Shown here in pieces: positions 54,854 to 64,000 of a stretch of DNA of 64,000 bases. The notes beneath the pieces were generated by a model that was given only the letters and a program-made list of their open reading frames with translations, had not been told where the DNA came from and did no database searches. Position 1 is the first letter of the stretch. Every line of letters starts with the position of its first letter. A program made the position numbers and the translations under genes. Source of the DNA: Halicephalobus mephisto (Eukaryota > Nematoda > Chromadorea > Rhabditida > Panagrolaimidae); assembly GCA_009193035.1 (NCBI GenBank), contig SWDT01000103.1, forward strand, positions 1 to 64,000, in the 5' to 3' direction.

Positions 54854-55354
54854 GTGGACAAATTAGAATTAAAAAATCAAAAAACTGGACTTCGAAAAGA
54901 AGAATTTCTTCGACTGTTTGAGTTTGTCCGTCTGAAGGAATCCAGAAACCGTTTTCGCGATTCGAAACAAAAAGAAAATCTTTCTGGATTAAGAGGAAGA
55001 CATCTAGTCATCTTTTCCTTTTCAACAAGTTTCAAAAATGGAGTTTATTTTGTCTTCCGAAGAAAACCGAAAAGAGATAACTTTGAAATCCGAGCACTTG
55101 AGCCACTATCTAAAATGAAAGTGAAAATCTCCGTGGATTTCATAACTGTGGTTTCACGGAAGAAAAGTTTTTCCGAAAAACAGACGCCTCAGGCGATTCG
55201 ACAAGATCTTTCTGAAAAAATAATTATTCTAAGATGTGGAAATCAGCATCATTACGAAATTGTCTCGACACGAATTTTTAGAACTTATTCAAAAAAATTT
55301 AAATTTAAAAAAAATAAAAATAATAAGTTTAAAAAAGTTAGAAAATATTTCTAA
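54854..55354 (+). CDS. Unrecognised Lys/Arg-rich open frame
   Basis: A 166-codon plus-strand frame from ATG 54854, GC-richer than its flanks between about 54890 and 55240. That segment encodes KEEFLRLFEFVRLKESRNRF and LVIFSFSTSFKNGVYFVFRR, then KVKISVDFITVVSRKKSFSE, with alternating hydrophobic residues that suggest beta strands. The C-terminal part after 55245 merges into R2-like repeat sequence (ACGAAATTGTCTCGACACGA), so the true gene end or a donor site must lie earlier. A TTTTTTCAG acceptor also exists on the minus strand at about 55218. No family recognised; it may be one exon of a larger gene or a decayed copy. Confidence 0.35.
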   Translation: MDKLELKNQKTGLRKEEFLRLFEFVRLKESRNRFRDSKQKENLSGLRGRHLVIFSFSTSFKNGVYFVFRRKPKRDNFEIRALEPLSKMKVKISVDFITVVSRKKSFSEKQTPQAIRQDLSEKIIILRCGNQHHYEIVSTRIFRTYSKKFKFKKNKNNKFKKVRKYF

Positions 55355-55369
55355 TAAATTCAAATAAAT

Positions 55370-56045
55370 CCTAAAATTTAGATAACAAAAAAGAAAAAAA
55401 AAGTCGATTTTTATCAATGCTAGATTTGCCAATTTTTCCTTTTTTACAAACTCCTCTCACTTCACGCGGGAATTTCAAAAATACAAAAATATAAAACTTA
55501 GAAAATCTTTTTTAAAAATTTTTTAAATTTTAAAATGTGATTTGGTTTTTATCGATATCAAATTTGCCATTTTTTACATTTCTACAAACTCCTCTCACTT
55601 CACGCGGGAATTTCAAAAATCTGAAAAATATAAAATTTAAATTAAAAAAGAAATTTAAAAATGTGATTTAATTTTTATCAATGCCAGATTTGCCAATTTT
55701 TCCTTTTTTACAAACTCCTCTCACTTTACGCGGGAAATTCAAAAATACAAAAATATAAAATTTAGAAAATCTTTTTTAAAAATTTTTTAAATTTAAAAAT
55801 TTAAATTAAAAAGAAATTTAAAAATGTGATTTAATTTTTATCAATGCCAGATTTGCCAATTTTTTTTACAAACTCCTCTCACTTTGCGCGGGAATTTCAA
55901 AAATCCAAAAATATAAAATTTAGAAAATATTTCTAAACAATTCTTAAATTTAGGCAAAAAAGCAATTTTTTTATCAATGCCAATTTTTCCTTTTTTACAA
56001 ACTTCTTTCAATTTGCGCGGGAATTTCAAAAATCTGAAAACTTTT
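55370..56045. repeat. R3 family tandem array, about 130-170 bp x 5
   Basis: TATCAATGCCAGATTTGCCA and ACAAACTCCTCTCACTTCAC plus GCGGGAATTTCAAAAAT recur near 55410, 55545, 55678, 55838 and 55975. This is the largest R3 array in the window. Confidence 0.85.
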
Positions 56046-56329
56046 CAATCGACTTTTTAAAATTACAGTATAATCGTTATTTTAATTTTTGTAAGACTTT
56101 TAAGTTTAATGATTTTCCACTTTTCTGGTGGATGTGTCAATTGAACAAATGCATTTTTGATGACATATACTTTCATGACGATTCCGTGTTTTTTTTTTTT
56201 TTTTCGAAAACAAAAATCCAAGACCACTGCATTTTAAAATTCAGAAGACCTACGATAGACTCAATTTATTCATTTTCTAAGAAATTCAAAGCCCTTAGGT
56301 ATCGTAAAATCAAGAATCGGGACAGATTA

Positions 56330-56515
56330 GTTCGTGTCGAATTTTATGTTTTTCTTCAACTTTGGAATGACGGACAATATCGAAGACAAAAAATGGAGGA
56401 TCTCGGATCTGACATCAATGTCATGGAATTCCCAAATGGGTGCCTCAGGCTGTGGAATTTCCAGCCACAGTACTGACGGGCACCGTCGTTTTCTGTTGCT
56501 GCCGGTAGAAAAACG
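56330..56515 (+). other. GC-richer segment with overlapping open frames
   Basis: Two plus frames overlap here: one from ATG 56369 (MTDNIEDKKWRISDLTSMSW ...) reaching a GT donor-like site after LLLP, and another reading MEDLGSDINVMEFPNGCLRL to a TGA at 56476. Both are protein-like, so composition alone cannot choose. No start and splice pattern links it to the frames at 54.9 or 57.7 kb. Confidence 0.25.
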
Positions 56516-57633
56516 AATAACTTTAAAAAACGGCAAAGAACGGCCCAGTCAAGAAAAGCTAAAATTCCATTTTTTGACTTTTTTTAAAAAATTCAAAAAA
56601 AAATTAATTTCTAAATCTTCAAAAATTCTATTTTTAAAAAAATTAATTTCTAAATCTTCAAAAATTCTGTTTTTTTAAAAATTAATTTTATTTTTTAAAT
56701 TTATCTTTAAAAATTTTTTTTATTTGTTTTTTAAAAAATTAATTTTATTAAATAAAATTTTTTAAAAATTTATTTTATTTTTAAATAAATTTAGAAAAAA
56801 CTTTTTTAATATGTTTAAAAAATTCTATTTTTTATAAATTTGTTTTTGAAAATTTTTAAAGATTTTAATTTTCTCACAGTTCTTAATTTTTTGAATTTGG
56901 ATTTATAAAGATGGTCGTCTGGACTTTTCCCAATTGGCTTTCTCGGAAATCCAAAAGTCCTGGATCTGATTCATAAAAATGATAAAATTTTTTGAAATTT
57001 TTTCATAAAGTCGAAATTTCAAAGAAAGTCAAAAATTTTAAAATTCAAATTTTTTCGAAAATAAAAATTAAATTTTTTTTGCACTAAATTTAAATTTTTT
57101 TATTTTAAAATTTATTTATATTTTTTTATTTTTGAATTTATTTAAATTTTTTTATTTTTGAATTTATTTTTAAATTTTTTTAAAAATCATATTTTTTTTA
57201 TTTTTAAATTTAATTTAAATTAATTTTTATTTAAATGTATTAAATTTAACAATTTTTATAATTTCAATTCCTGGTTGAATATGGTATTTTTTGAATTTTA
57301 TAAACAAATTCAAATTTGTCTTTTTTAAATATAAACGATTTATGTTTTCTATTATTTTAATCTTATTTCATAATTTTCTATTTTTAGAATTAAGTTAGAA
57401 TCTATTTTTTGAAAAATATTTAATTTAAAAAATTTTTCAAAATGTAAATTTTTGAGATTTTTTATTTTTTTTAAATTTAGAAATTTTTTACTTTTTAAAA
57501 TTAAATAATTTTTTATTTTTTCTTAAATTTAATAATTTTTTATTTTTTCTTAAATTTAATAATTTTTTATTTTCCTTAAATATGAAAATTTTTTACTTTT
57601 TAAAATTAAATAATTTTTTAATTTAACAATTTT

Positions 57634-57949
57634 TTATTTTTCAACTTTTGTGGAAAGATCCAAGTTTTTTCCGTCCAAATATAGGTGATTTAATAGTCTG
57701 TATTGCTCTAGAGCGGCTTTTTGGACATTCCGGATAAACACGCTCAATTTCTTCTGGGTGGTTTTGTTCATTGTTTTCCTGTTGGCGGATCCAAATGGCT
57801 TTCTGAATTTGGGACGGATTGAATTTCGACACTTTTCATCAAAGTCTCGTTTTTTATCCTTGACATTACAATTCACCTTTGTGAAGTGGAATAATGAAAC
57901 AGCCTCCGGCATCGGGAACGATCCAGTCTTTTTTGCATTTTGTATTCAT
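57634..57949 (-). CDS. Unrecognised small minus-strand gene (two possible readings)
   Basis: A TTTTCAG at about 57988 (minus strand) suggests a spliced-leader site. Reading A: ATG 57949 (MNTKCKKDWIVPDAGGCFII) with a 45-nt intron after CACAAAG|GTGAAT and a weak AAAAG acceptor joins, in phase, a frame reading NPSQIQKAIWIRQQENNEQN and HPEEIERVYPECPKSRSRAI. Reading B: an uninterrupted frame from ATG 57912, 92 codons, Lys/Arg-rich (KFRKPFGSANRKTMNKTTQK). Reading A has the more ordinary composition but a poor acceptor. No family recognised in either. Confidence 0.4.
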
Positions 57950-57999
57950 GTTACTTTTCAGAAGTCAAACACCGTGTCGACCGAAATCTGAAAATTTTT

Positions 58000-59305
58000 T
58001 TAAAATAATTTTTTTCATTAATTTTTTAAAAAAATATAAATTTAAAAAATATTTTTAATTTTAATTATTTTTCTACAAAATATTTTTTTTTATTAATTTT
58101 TATAAATTATTTTTTTCATTATTTTTTTTTTAAAATATTTTTTAATTTTATTGATTTTTTTAAATTTTTTCAAATTCTAAATAAAATTTAAGATTCTAGA
58201 ATCCATCGAAAGCTTCAGAAGCCTTCCAGAATCAAGAGATGAATTTAATCAATATTTTCGAACTTTTCGGAATCATCTAAAATTCTGAAATTTTCAGAAT
58301 CCTTCATAAGCTCCCAGAATCGCATTCAAACTTCCATAATTTTATAAAATTTAATAATTAAAATTTTGAAATTTTCGAAATTTAATAAATATTTTAAGTT
58401 TTTTGAAAATTTTTAAATAATTTAAAATTTCATAAAAATTCTAAAATCCAATTAAAATTTTGAAATTTAATAAATATTTTAAGTTTTTTGAAAATTTTTA
58501 AATAATTTAAAATTTTATAAAAATTCTAAAACCTCCAGAATCCTCCTGAATTTCATAGTTTAAAATTTTCAAAATTTCCTAAAATTTATTGTTTTTAAAC
58601 TTTTAAGGATTTTCCGGAAGTTCCTGGAATTTTTGAGAATTTTCCGGAAGTTTTTAACTTTTTTCAGAATCTAGTGAAATTTTATAAAATTTTGAAATTT
58701 TTATAAAAGATTATAGAATTTTTTAAGAACTTCTGAAAACTAAGTTAAAAATCCCAAAAATCCAGTGAAAAATTAGAAAAACTTTTTTAATTTTATAAAA
58801 AATTCGAAAATTTTTCAGAATTTTTTCCAGTAAGATTCTAAAACTTTCTAGAATCTCTTAGAAGCTCCCGAAATCTTTCAGAAATCTAGTTGAAAATTTT
58901 AGAAATATTTTCATGAATTTTTTTAAATTTCTAAGTTTTCAGAATTTCTTAGAAGCTCCTGAAATCTTTCAGAAATCTAGTTGATGATTTTAGAAATTTT
59001 TAAAAATCTATGAAAAAACCCAAAGTTTTTGGAATTTCTTAGAAGCTCCTGAAACCTTTCGAAAATCTATGAAAAAATTTTCAGTTTTCAGAATCTCATA
59101 AAAAATTCTCAGAATCTTATAAAGTTTTACATTAACAGAAACACTTCTGAAAATTTTAGAACCAAGATTTTAGAATTTTTCCGAATCCCATGATGCCTTC
59201 CAGAATTCACTAAAAACCAAAATTCGTGTCGAGAAAATTTTGAAAATATTGATTGTTTTTTATAACATTATGATTTCAGAAATACGTCATTTAAAAAAAT
59301 AAAAG
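58000..59305. other. Spacer with degenerate TTCAGAAGCTCC-like repeats
   Basis: 58190-59230 is a mosaic of TTTCTTAGAAGCTCCTGAAA and AATTTTCAGAATCTNATAAA words, two of which are near-exact at about 58930 and 59035. No frame is supported. A TTTCAG at 59275-59280 precedes the copine ATG by 25 nt and may be its spliced-leader acceptor. Confidence 0.5.
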
Positions 59306-62300
59306 ATGAATTTCGCGAGGATCCGCCACGTCGTGGAAATGCGGAAAGCCACGAAAATGCCGCCTCTTCTTCCGCCAAAAACAAAAAGGTGCGAAAATTA
59401 CTGTAAAAATAAATTTATAAATTGCACAATAATTGTTGCCCTGAGGCATTTCTTTTTCAACAGTCGTTAATTTCGAAATTTTTTGTTTCAAATCGATTTT
59501 TTAAACTTAAATTAGATATTAATCCAATACCGAGGTCCTTAAAGAGACCAACATCAAAATCAAATCCGCAGCTTGCTCGCAATATTTGGGCAAGTCGACA
59601 TCAAAGTCAAAGTCAAATCCGCAGTTTGTTAGCAATATTTACATACATCAAAGTCAAAATCAAATCCGCAGCTTGCTCGCAATATTTGGGCACATAAGTC
59701 GACATCAAAGTCAAAGTCAAATTTGCAGTTTGCTCGCAATATTTCCGCAGGTTGACATCAAAATCAAATCCGCAGCTTGCTCGCAATACTTACAAAGATT
59801 GATTAAAATTTTTACTTTTGCATTTCTGGAATTTTCGAAATCAAACTAAAATCCGCAATATGCCCGCAGCATTCGGACAGATCGATTTTTCCATTGTTAT
59901 TTGAAAATTTTGATTTCGACTGTCTTATAAGTTTTGATATGATTTTTTTGCTTAATTGATATCTTACTTAATCCAGTTACTAAAACTGCTGATTTCAAAA
60001 CAAAAAAAATCGGTTTTACAAAATGAGAAAAATGCCTCAGGAAACAACTGTAAAATTAAATTTCATCATATTTTTTCCAGATCTTCCGAAAATGAAAACA
60101 AAAAACAAGGTCCGAAGGAGATTATCGATATCAACGTGAAAATTCGAGGATTAAGACCTCAAATTGGGGTTTCTAATTCAGTAACTTGTGTTTTTTCCGA
60201 AAGTGACGAAAATTACTCAGGTCCTTGGAGAGTTGTAAGTTTACATCTTAATTAACAAAGTAACTCAATGTCCAGAAAGTAGTTTTAATTTAAATATTTA
60301 TAATTTTAAAGAAAAGTTGTAATTTAAAAAAAATAAATTTTAAATATTTATAATTTTAAAGAAAAGTTGTAATTTAAAAAAAATAAATTTTAAATATTTA
60401 TAATTTTAAACAAAAGTTGTAATTTTAAAAAAATAAACTAAATATTTATAATTTCAAATAAAAGTTGTAATTTAAAAAAATAAACTTTAAATATTTATTA
60501 TTTTATAGAAAAGTTGTAATTTAAAAATAAATATTAAATATTTATAATTTTATAGAAAAGTTATAATTTTTATTTAAAAAATAAATTTCAAATAAAAGTT
60601 ATAATTTAAAAAATAAACTTTAAATATTTATAATTTTTATTTAAAAAATAAATTTCAAAAATAATTATAATTTTGAATAAAAGTTACAATTTTAAAAATA
60701 ATATAATTAACAAATTAAATTTTGAAATTTTCAGTCTGCAGCATCAGAGATAATGAAAAAAGAATCAAACATGGATTTGCCTTCTGTTTTCGCAGTCGAA
60801 TTTCAGTTTGAACGATGTCAATTTATAAAACTCGATGTGTAAGATTAAATTTAAAAATATTAAAATAAATTTAAAATTATTTCAGTTGTGATTGGTCAGA
60901 CAACAATGCTTCAAGTTTGGGATACACGATTTTCTGCGTTTCTGAACTTGTGGTTTCGGACAAAGGATTCATTTCCAAAAAAGTTATGTAAGTCCAAAAT
61001 TAATGAATTTTATTTTTTTTGTGTTTATTCCGCCTGGGGCAGAGTTCGTCTTAAACATGTCAATTCCTCCCCGGGGACTTTAATCCTTTCAATTTTTTTT
61101 CGAAATTTTTATTTTTAAAATTGATTTTTTATCCACGATTGTTATTTTAGGATTAGAAAGATTAATTCAAAAAAAAATAAAAAATAAATAACACGGTAGG
61201 TCCTTCTTTGGATCTTTTAGTCTTTTTAATTTTTATTTTTCTCGAAATTTTTAAATTAAGTTTTTATTTACAATTATTATTTTAGGGTTAGAAAGATTAA
61301 TTCAAAAAAATAAAAAATAAATAACACGGTAGTTCCTTCTTTGGATCTTTTAGTCTTTTTAATTTTTACTTTTTTCGAAATTTTTATTTTTAAAATTGAT
61401 TTTTTATTCACGATTGTTATTTTAGGATTAGAAAGATTAATTTTAAAAAAAAAATAAATAATACAGTAGGTCCTCCTTTGGGACTTTGGTTATTCTGAAT
61501 TTTTGAAAATATTTATGAAGATGATCACTAGTAAAGTTATTAGAACAAAAATTTGCATTCTGTTTTATATTTTTTATTTTTGCAAATTCTCATGCAGAAA
61601 GAATTCTACAATCATATGGAATTGTATATTGACTTGTTAGATCTACTTTAAGACCAAAAAATTATTTAAAAACTTTCCATACGATGGTTGTTCTCTGGGA
61701 TATTTGGTTTCTAAGTTTTTTTTAAATCAAGCTTTTTAATCATAATTGCCATGTGTAGTTTTGCATTTGCTGAAGACTACTTTGAAGACAAAAAGAGCCA
61801 TTACGAAATCAAGGCAACGATTATCCCAGAGGGAAAACTGTCTAACAACCGATAAAGCGATGCATCTCTTTTACGACTGACTCTTAGGAGCGTGACGTCA
61901 TGGTTTCGACCGGGAATCGAACTTGGGACTTTTCAGTAACAGTCACGTGTTTTGACCACTACACCAACAAACGAAAAAAGTGACTTTTTCAAAAATTGCA
62001 TTAATTTTGCAGGAACGACGATACTGGTGAGATTGTTGCTGAAGCTCAGATATCCTGTACAATAAGACCAAAGCCCCATTCAGTTTTACTTCAATTTGTG
62101 GCTAAAAATCTTTCTCGAAAATGCTTGAATCCGGCCAGCGCTCAGGTCTTCTTTGAAATCCAGAAGTCGGACAACGACAACGAACCTACAGTTTTGTACC
62201 GTAGTGAAGCCGTTAAGTATTCTGCAAAAATCGTTTTCCGGAATTTTTCTGTTCAATCCACGGACATATCCGATACTGTATCTTTCGTCTGTTACTACCG

Positions 62301-63991
62301 AGATTCCAAGACCCAACGAGGCTATGTTGGAGAATTTCAAACAAATTACAATTCATTAAAGAACGCAGATCCATCGGAAAGTACCTTCATAGTCACCTAC
62401 GAGAACTCCAGAGGACAAAAGAAGACTTCCGGAAATTTCGAACTTCTTCGTTGCAACGACGTCGCTTTATCTTCTTTTTTGGATTTTATTTCTTCCGGGT
62501 TTGAATAATTTATTATTTTTTTATTTAATTTATTACTTAATTTATTATTTATTTTATTTTATTTATTATTTTTTTATTTAATTTTTAAAATTTAATTTTT
62601 TTTATTTTTAAAATTTAATTTTTTTTATTTTTAAAATTTTAAAATTTAATTTTTTAAATTTATAGGGCAACATTAAACATGGCAATTGCGATCGATTTTT
62701 CGCGTCCGGACAGCTTCATTGATGAATCCTATGTCCGAAGGTATCTGGAAGACGTCGAACTCGCCGTCAAAGCCATCGGAGAGCCTTTTAGAGATTTCAG
62801 CGTGTTTGTATTACTTCATTTGAAGTTTTTTGATGGATTACTTTTCAGGACCAGTGCCTATGGCGCGTTCGGCTTCGGAGCCAAGATTCCTCCGCACTTC
62901 AGGGAATCCCAAGAGTTCTGTTTGGTAAATCTTGTTTCCCAAAAATAAACTTGTCACCAGATACACCGTCCTGGGGGATATATAAAAATTTATATTTTAA
63001 TTTTTCCGCGGAAATTTTAAAAATTATCTAAAATCGGACATTTTTAAAATCCAAAATTTTGAAATTTTTGTAAAAATGTAATTTCAGAGTCTGGAGACAG
63101 ATCCCTATTGTCGGGGGTTGGATGGCGTCATGAAGGCTTTCAAAAATTCCTTCGCCAATGTCCAGCCCATAACAACGGCCCATTATTCCCACGTTATTTA
63201 TTACGTATCAAAGTAAATTTTATTGATCTAAACCCCAATTACAGTAATTTTCCAGATTGGCTCAAAATGCCCTTAATCGAAGCCAGACAAATCCCTGTTA
63301 CTATGTCTTGGTGATCGTCACGAGGGGTGTTTTCGATGACTTGAAGGAAACTATCCAAGCGATTATTTTCGCTTCGAGAGCGCCGATCTCCATTGTATTC
63401 GTCGGCATTAACAACAACGACCTAAGTGAACTAGAAAGATTGGCTACCGCTGGAACGAGACTAAACTTCCACGGACGGAAGCCAGAACGGGACTGTCTTC
63501 AGGTTTGTACAGTATGACTGATAAGTTTGAAAGTATTGGGAGTAAGTCGGGTTGTTATACAGTAATAAGAAAGTACTGTAGGTTAATAGGATCTTATGGA
63601 TGAGGTACGTAGTTTAAGGTAGTAGGGAATTCTCCATACAGTATGAATCAGAAGTTATGAGAAAAAAGTTTATCTTTAAAAAAATATTTAAATTTCACAT
63701 ATTGAAAACCTTCGCATCCTTCGTCATACCTTCCAAAGCATACAGTACACAATATTCTCTCATAACTTAAAATACAGACCTCATTAAGAGGGTTCCGGCA
63801 ATCTACAGTATCAACCCATTACTCTGTAATAACCCAACTTACAACCGATAATCCCAAACTTGCATGTCGTACTGTATCTTTGAGTTAACGATTAGACGCG
63901 TTTTTACAGTATGTGAGCATCCCCAAGTGTCGGGAGGAGGAATCTAACCCTAGCGAACTGAAATCCCTCGTGGCTGAGAGGGCCTTGACAG
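59306..63991 (+). CDS. Copine family protein, 3' end beyond the window
   Basis: Ten exons seen: 59306-59388, 60081-60234, 60735-60838, 60886-60987, 62013-62498, 62666-62803, 62849-62924, 63088-63212, 63256-63502, 63910-63991. All phases match; 532 codons plus one base, then a GT donor. ATG 59306 has an in-frame TAA just upstream. The short basic N-terminus is followed by C2A (about 45-150, EIIDINVKIRGL ... FIKLDVCDWSDN) and C2B (about 160-300, AKIVFRNFSVQSTDISDTVS). The copine linker SSFLDFISSG leads to the copine VWA-like domain (ATLNMAIAIDFSRPDSFIDE, RRYLEDVELAVKAIGE, AYGAFGFGAKIPP, GLDGVMKAFKNSFANVQP, YYVLVIVTRGVFDDLKET). Copines are Ca2+-dependent phospholipid-binding cytosolic proteins. 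The expected MIDAS-like DFTxSN is DFSRPD here. C2 Ca2+ ligands look only partly kept. C. elegans has several copines; I cannot assign one. Confidence 0.92.
59530..59920. repeat. TTGC-n-GCAA family, copy 8, in copine intron 1
   Basis: Five units with CCGCAGCTTGCTCGCAATAT, 50-75 bp apart, each with TCGACATCAAAGTCAAAGTC. Left edge AAAGAGACCAACATCAAAAT; right edge TTTTGATTTCGACTGTCTTA. The long frames 59422-59849 are translations of this array. Confidence 0.8.
60290..60715. repeat. About 57-bp tandem array in copine intron 2
   Basis: Seven or eight units of TTTATAATTTTAAAGAAAAG plus TTGTAATTTAAAAAAAATAA fill most of the intron. Confidence 0.85.
61070..61500. repeat. About 125-bp tandem repeat in copine intron 4
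   Basis: ACACGGTAGNTCCTTCTTTG and TTTTAGGATTAGAAAGATTA recur near 61150-61200, 61285-61325 and 61420-61470, with a partial first unit at 61075. It is related to motifs at 8.3 and 49.7 kb. Confidence 0.8.
61686..61853. repeat. Imperfect inverted repeat next to the tRNA-like element
   Basis: GGTTGTTCTCTGGGATA at 61686 and TATCCCAGAGGGAAAACTGT ... AACAACC ending at about 61853 are inverted, with one 10-nt insertion in the right arm. About 130 bp of less AT-rich DNA lies between. It may be a small foldback element or part of a composite with the tRNA-like sequence. Confidence 0.45.
61901..61973 (-). pseudogene. Degenerate tRNA-like sequence (possibly tRNA-Val derived)
   Basis: On the minus strand: GTTTGTTGGTGTAGTGGTCA (acceptor 5' strand and D arm with the A-box-like GTGTAGTGGTC), an anticodon-arm region, then AAGTTCGATTCCCGG (B box and T arm) and TCGAAAC at the 3' acceptor side. 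The acceptor stem keeps four pairs and then fails; the T stem has two A-C mismatches; the anticodon stem does not pair well (a GTT anticodon would be the best-placed triplet). The layout GTTT...GTGTAGTGGT...GAAAC resembles tRNA-Val. It is most likely a tRNA pseudogene or tRNA-derived SINE head, not a working tRNA. Confidence 0.6.
63508..63876. mobile_element. 369-bp foldback/MITE element filling copine intron 9
   Basis: It begins TACAGTATGACTGATAAGTT and ends, on the minus strand, TACAGTACGACATGCAAGTT. The inverted arms extend about 150-170 bp with scattered mismatches: GTAAGTCGGGTTGTTATACA pairs with GTAAGTTGGGTTATTACAGA, and AGAAGTTATGAGA lies opposite TTTAAGTTATGAGAGAAT. A spacer of about 50 bp AT-rich DNA separates the arms. 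No coding frame. The TACAGT ends suggest a Tc1/mariner-type non-autonomous element. The element takes up 369 of the 407 bp between donor 63503 and acceptor 63909. Confidence 0.7.
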
Positions 63992-64000
63992 GTATCACTT

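Noticed and set aside
59422..59849. Plus frames with repeated SQSQIRSLLAIF-like peptides
   Set aside because: Translation of an R1-family array inside copine intron 1.
61901..61973. Functional tRNA gene
   Set aside because: Acceptor, anticodon and T stems all have mismatches; called as a degenerate tRNA instead.

Overview
This 64 kb window is very AT-rich eukaryotic DNA, almost certainly from a rhabditid nematode, probably Caenorhabditis or a close relative. The genes are islands of higher-GC exons joined by introns with GT(A/T)(A/T)G donors and short T-rich ...TTTCAG acceptors, many only 40-50 bp long. Gene content is nematode-specific: an FMRFamide-like neuropeptide precursor carrying AMRNSLVRFG (flp-32 type), a cuticle collagen with a furin-like site and a CxxC-flanked Gly-X-Y domain, a giant EGF/C-type-lectin/VWA ectodomain protein, and a MIG-18-like cysteine-rich secreted protein. 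TTTCAG sites directly upstream of several start codons look like spliced-leader acceptors. I rebuilt the gene models by hand; each closes in phase from start to stop, except the copine (cut by the window end), the decayed chitinase copy and two unresolved reading frames. One internal junction, in the 27.2-28.7 kb gene, needs a non-AG acceptor.

Layout. 1-5 kb: repeats, a decayed GH18 chitinase-like copy and an intact chitinase-like gene lacking the catalytic Glu (both minus). 8.0-10.8 kb: ARL3 small GTPase (minus). 12.6-13.8 kb: flp-32-like neuropeptide (minus). 15.8-25.8 kb: a 13-exon, 2117-residue secreted mosaic protein (minus). 27.2-28.7 kb: a 303-aa mucin-linker/Cys-rich secreted protein (plus). 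29.6-30.6 kb: a five-exon gene for a 72-aa basic amphipathic protein (plus). 32.2-34.4 kb: MIG-18-like protein (plus). 36.8-40.6 kb: SLC26 sulfate/anion transporter (plus). 41.5-42.5 kb: cuticle collagen (minus). 43.4-45.9 kb: SLC35B4-type nucleotide-sugar transporter (plus). 47.3-49.6 kb: GDP-mannose 4,6-dehydratase (plus). 50.7-52.2 kb: two-TM protein (minus). 54.8-58 kb: several unresolved reading frames. 59.3 kb to the end: a copine (plus), running off the right edge.

There is no operon-like clustering. Several products share a theme of extracellular matrix and glycoconjugate supply (collagen, MIG-18-like protein, the VWA/lectin protein, a sulfate transporter, a nucleotide-sugar transporter, GDP-fucose synthesis), but that is inference from content only.

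The non-coding DNA is mostly tandem arrays and small inverted-repeat elements. A TTGC-n-GCAA array family with near-terminal inverted repeats occurs in eight places. A family with the stem GGTCCCGAC/GTCGGGACC sits in introns and spacers. A 177-bp TACAGT-ended MITE has landed inside a short tandem array, a 369-bp foldback element fills a copine intron, and a degenerate tRNA lies in another copine intron.
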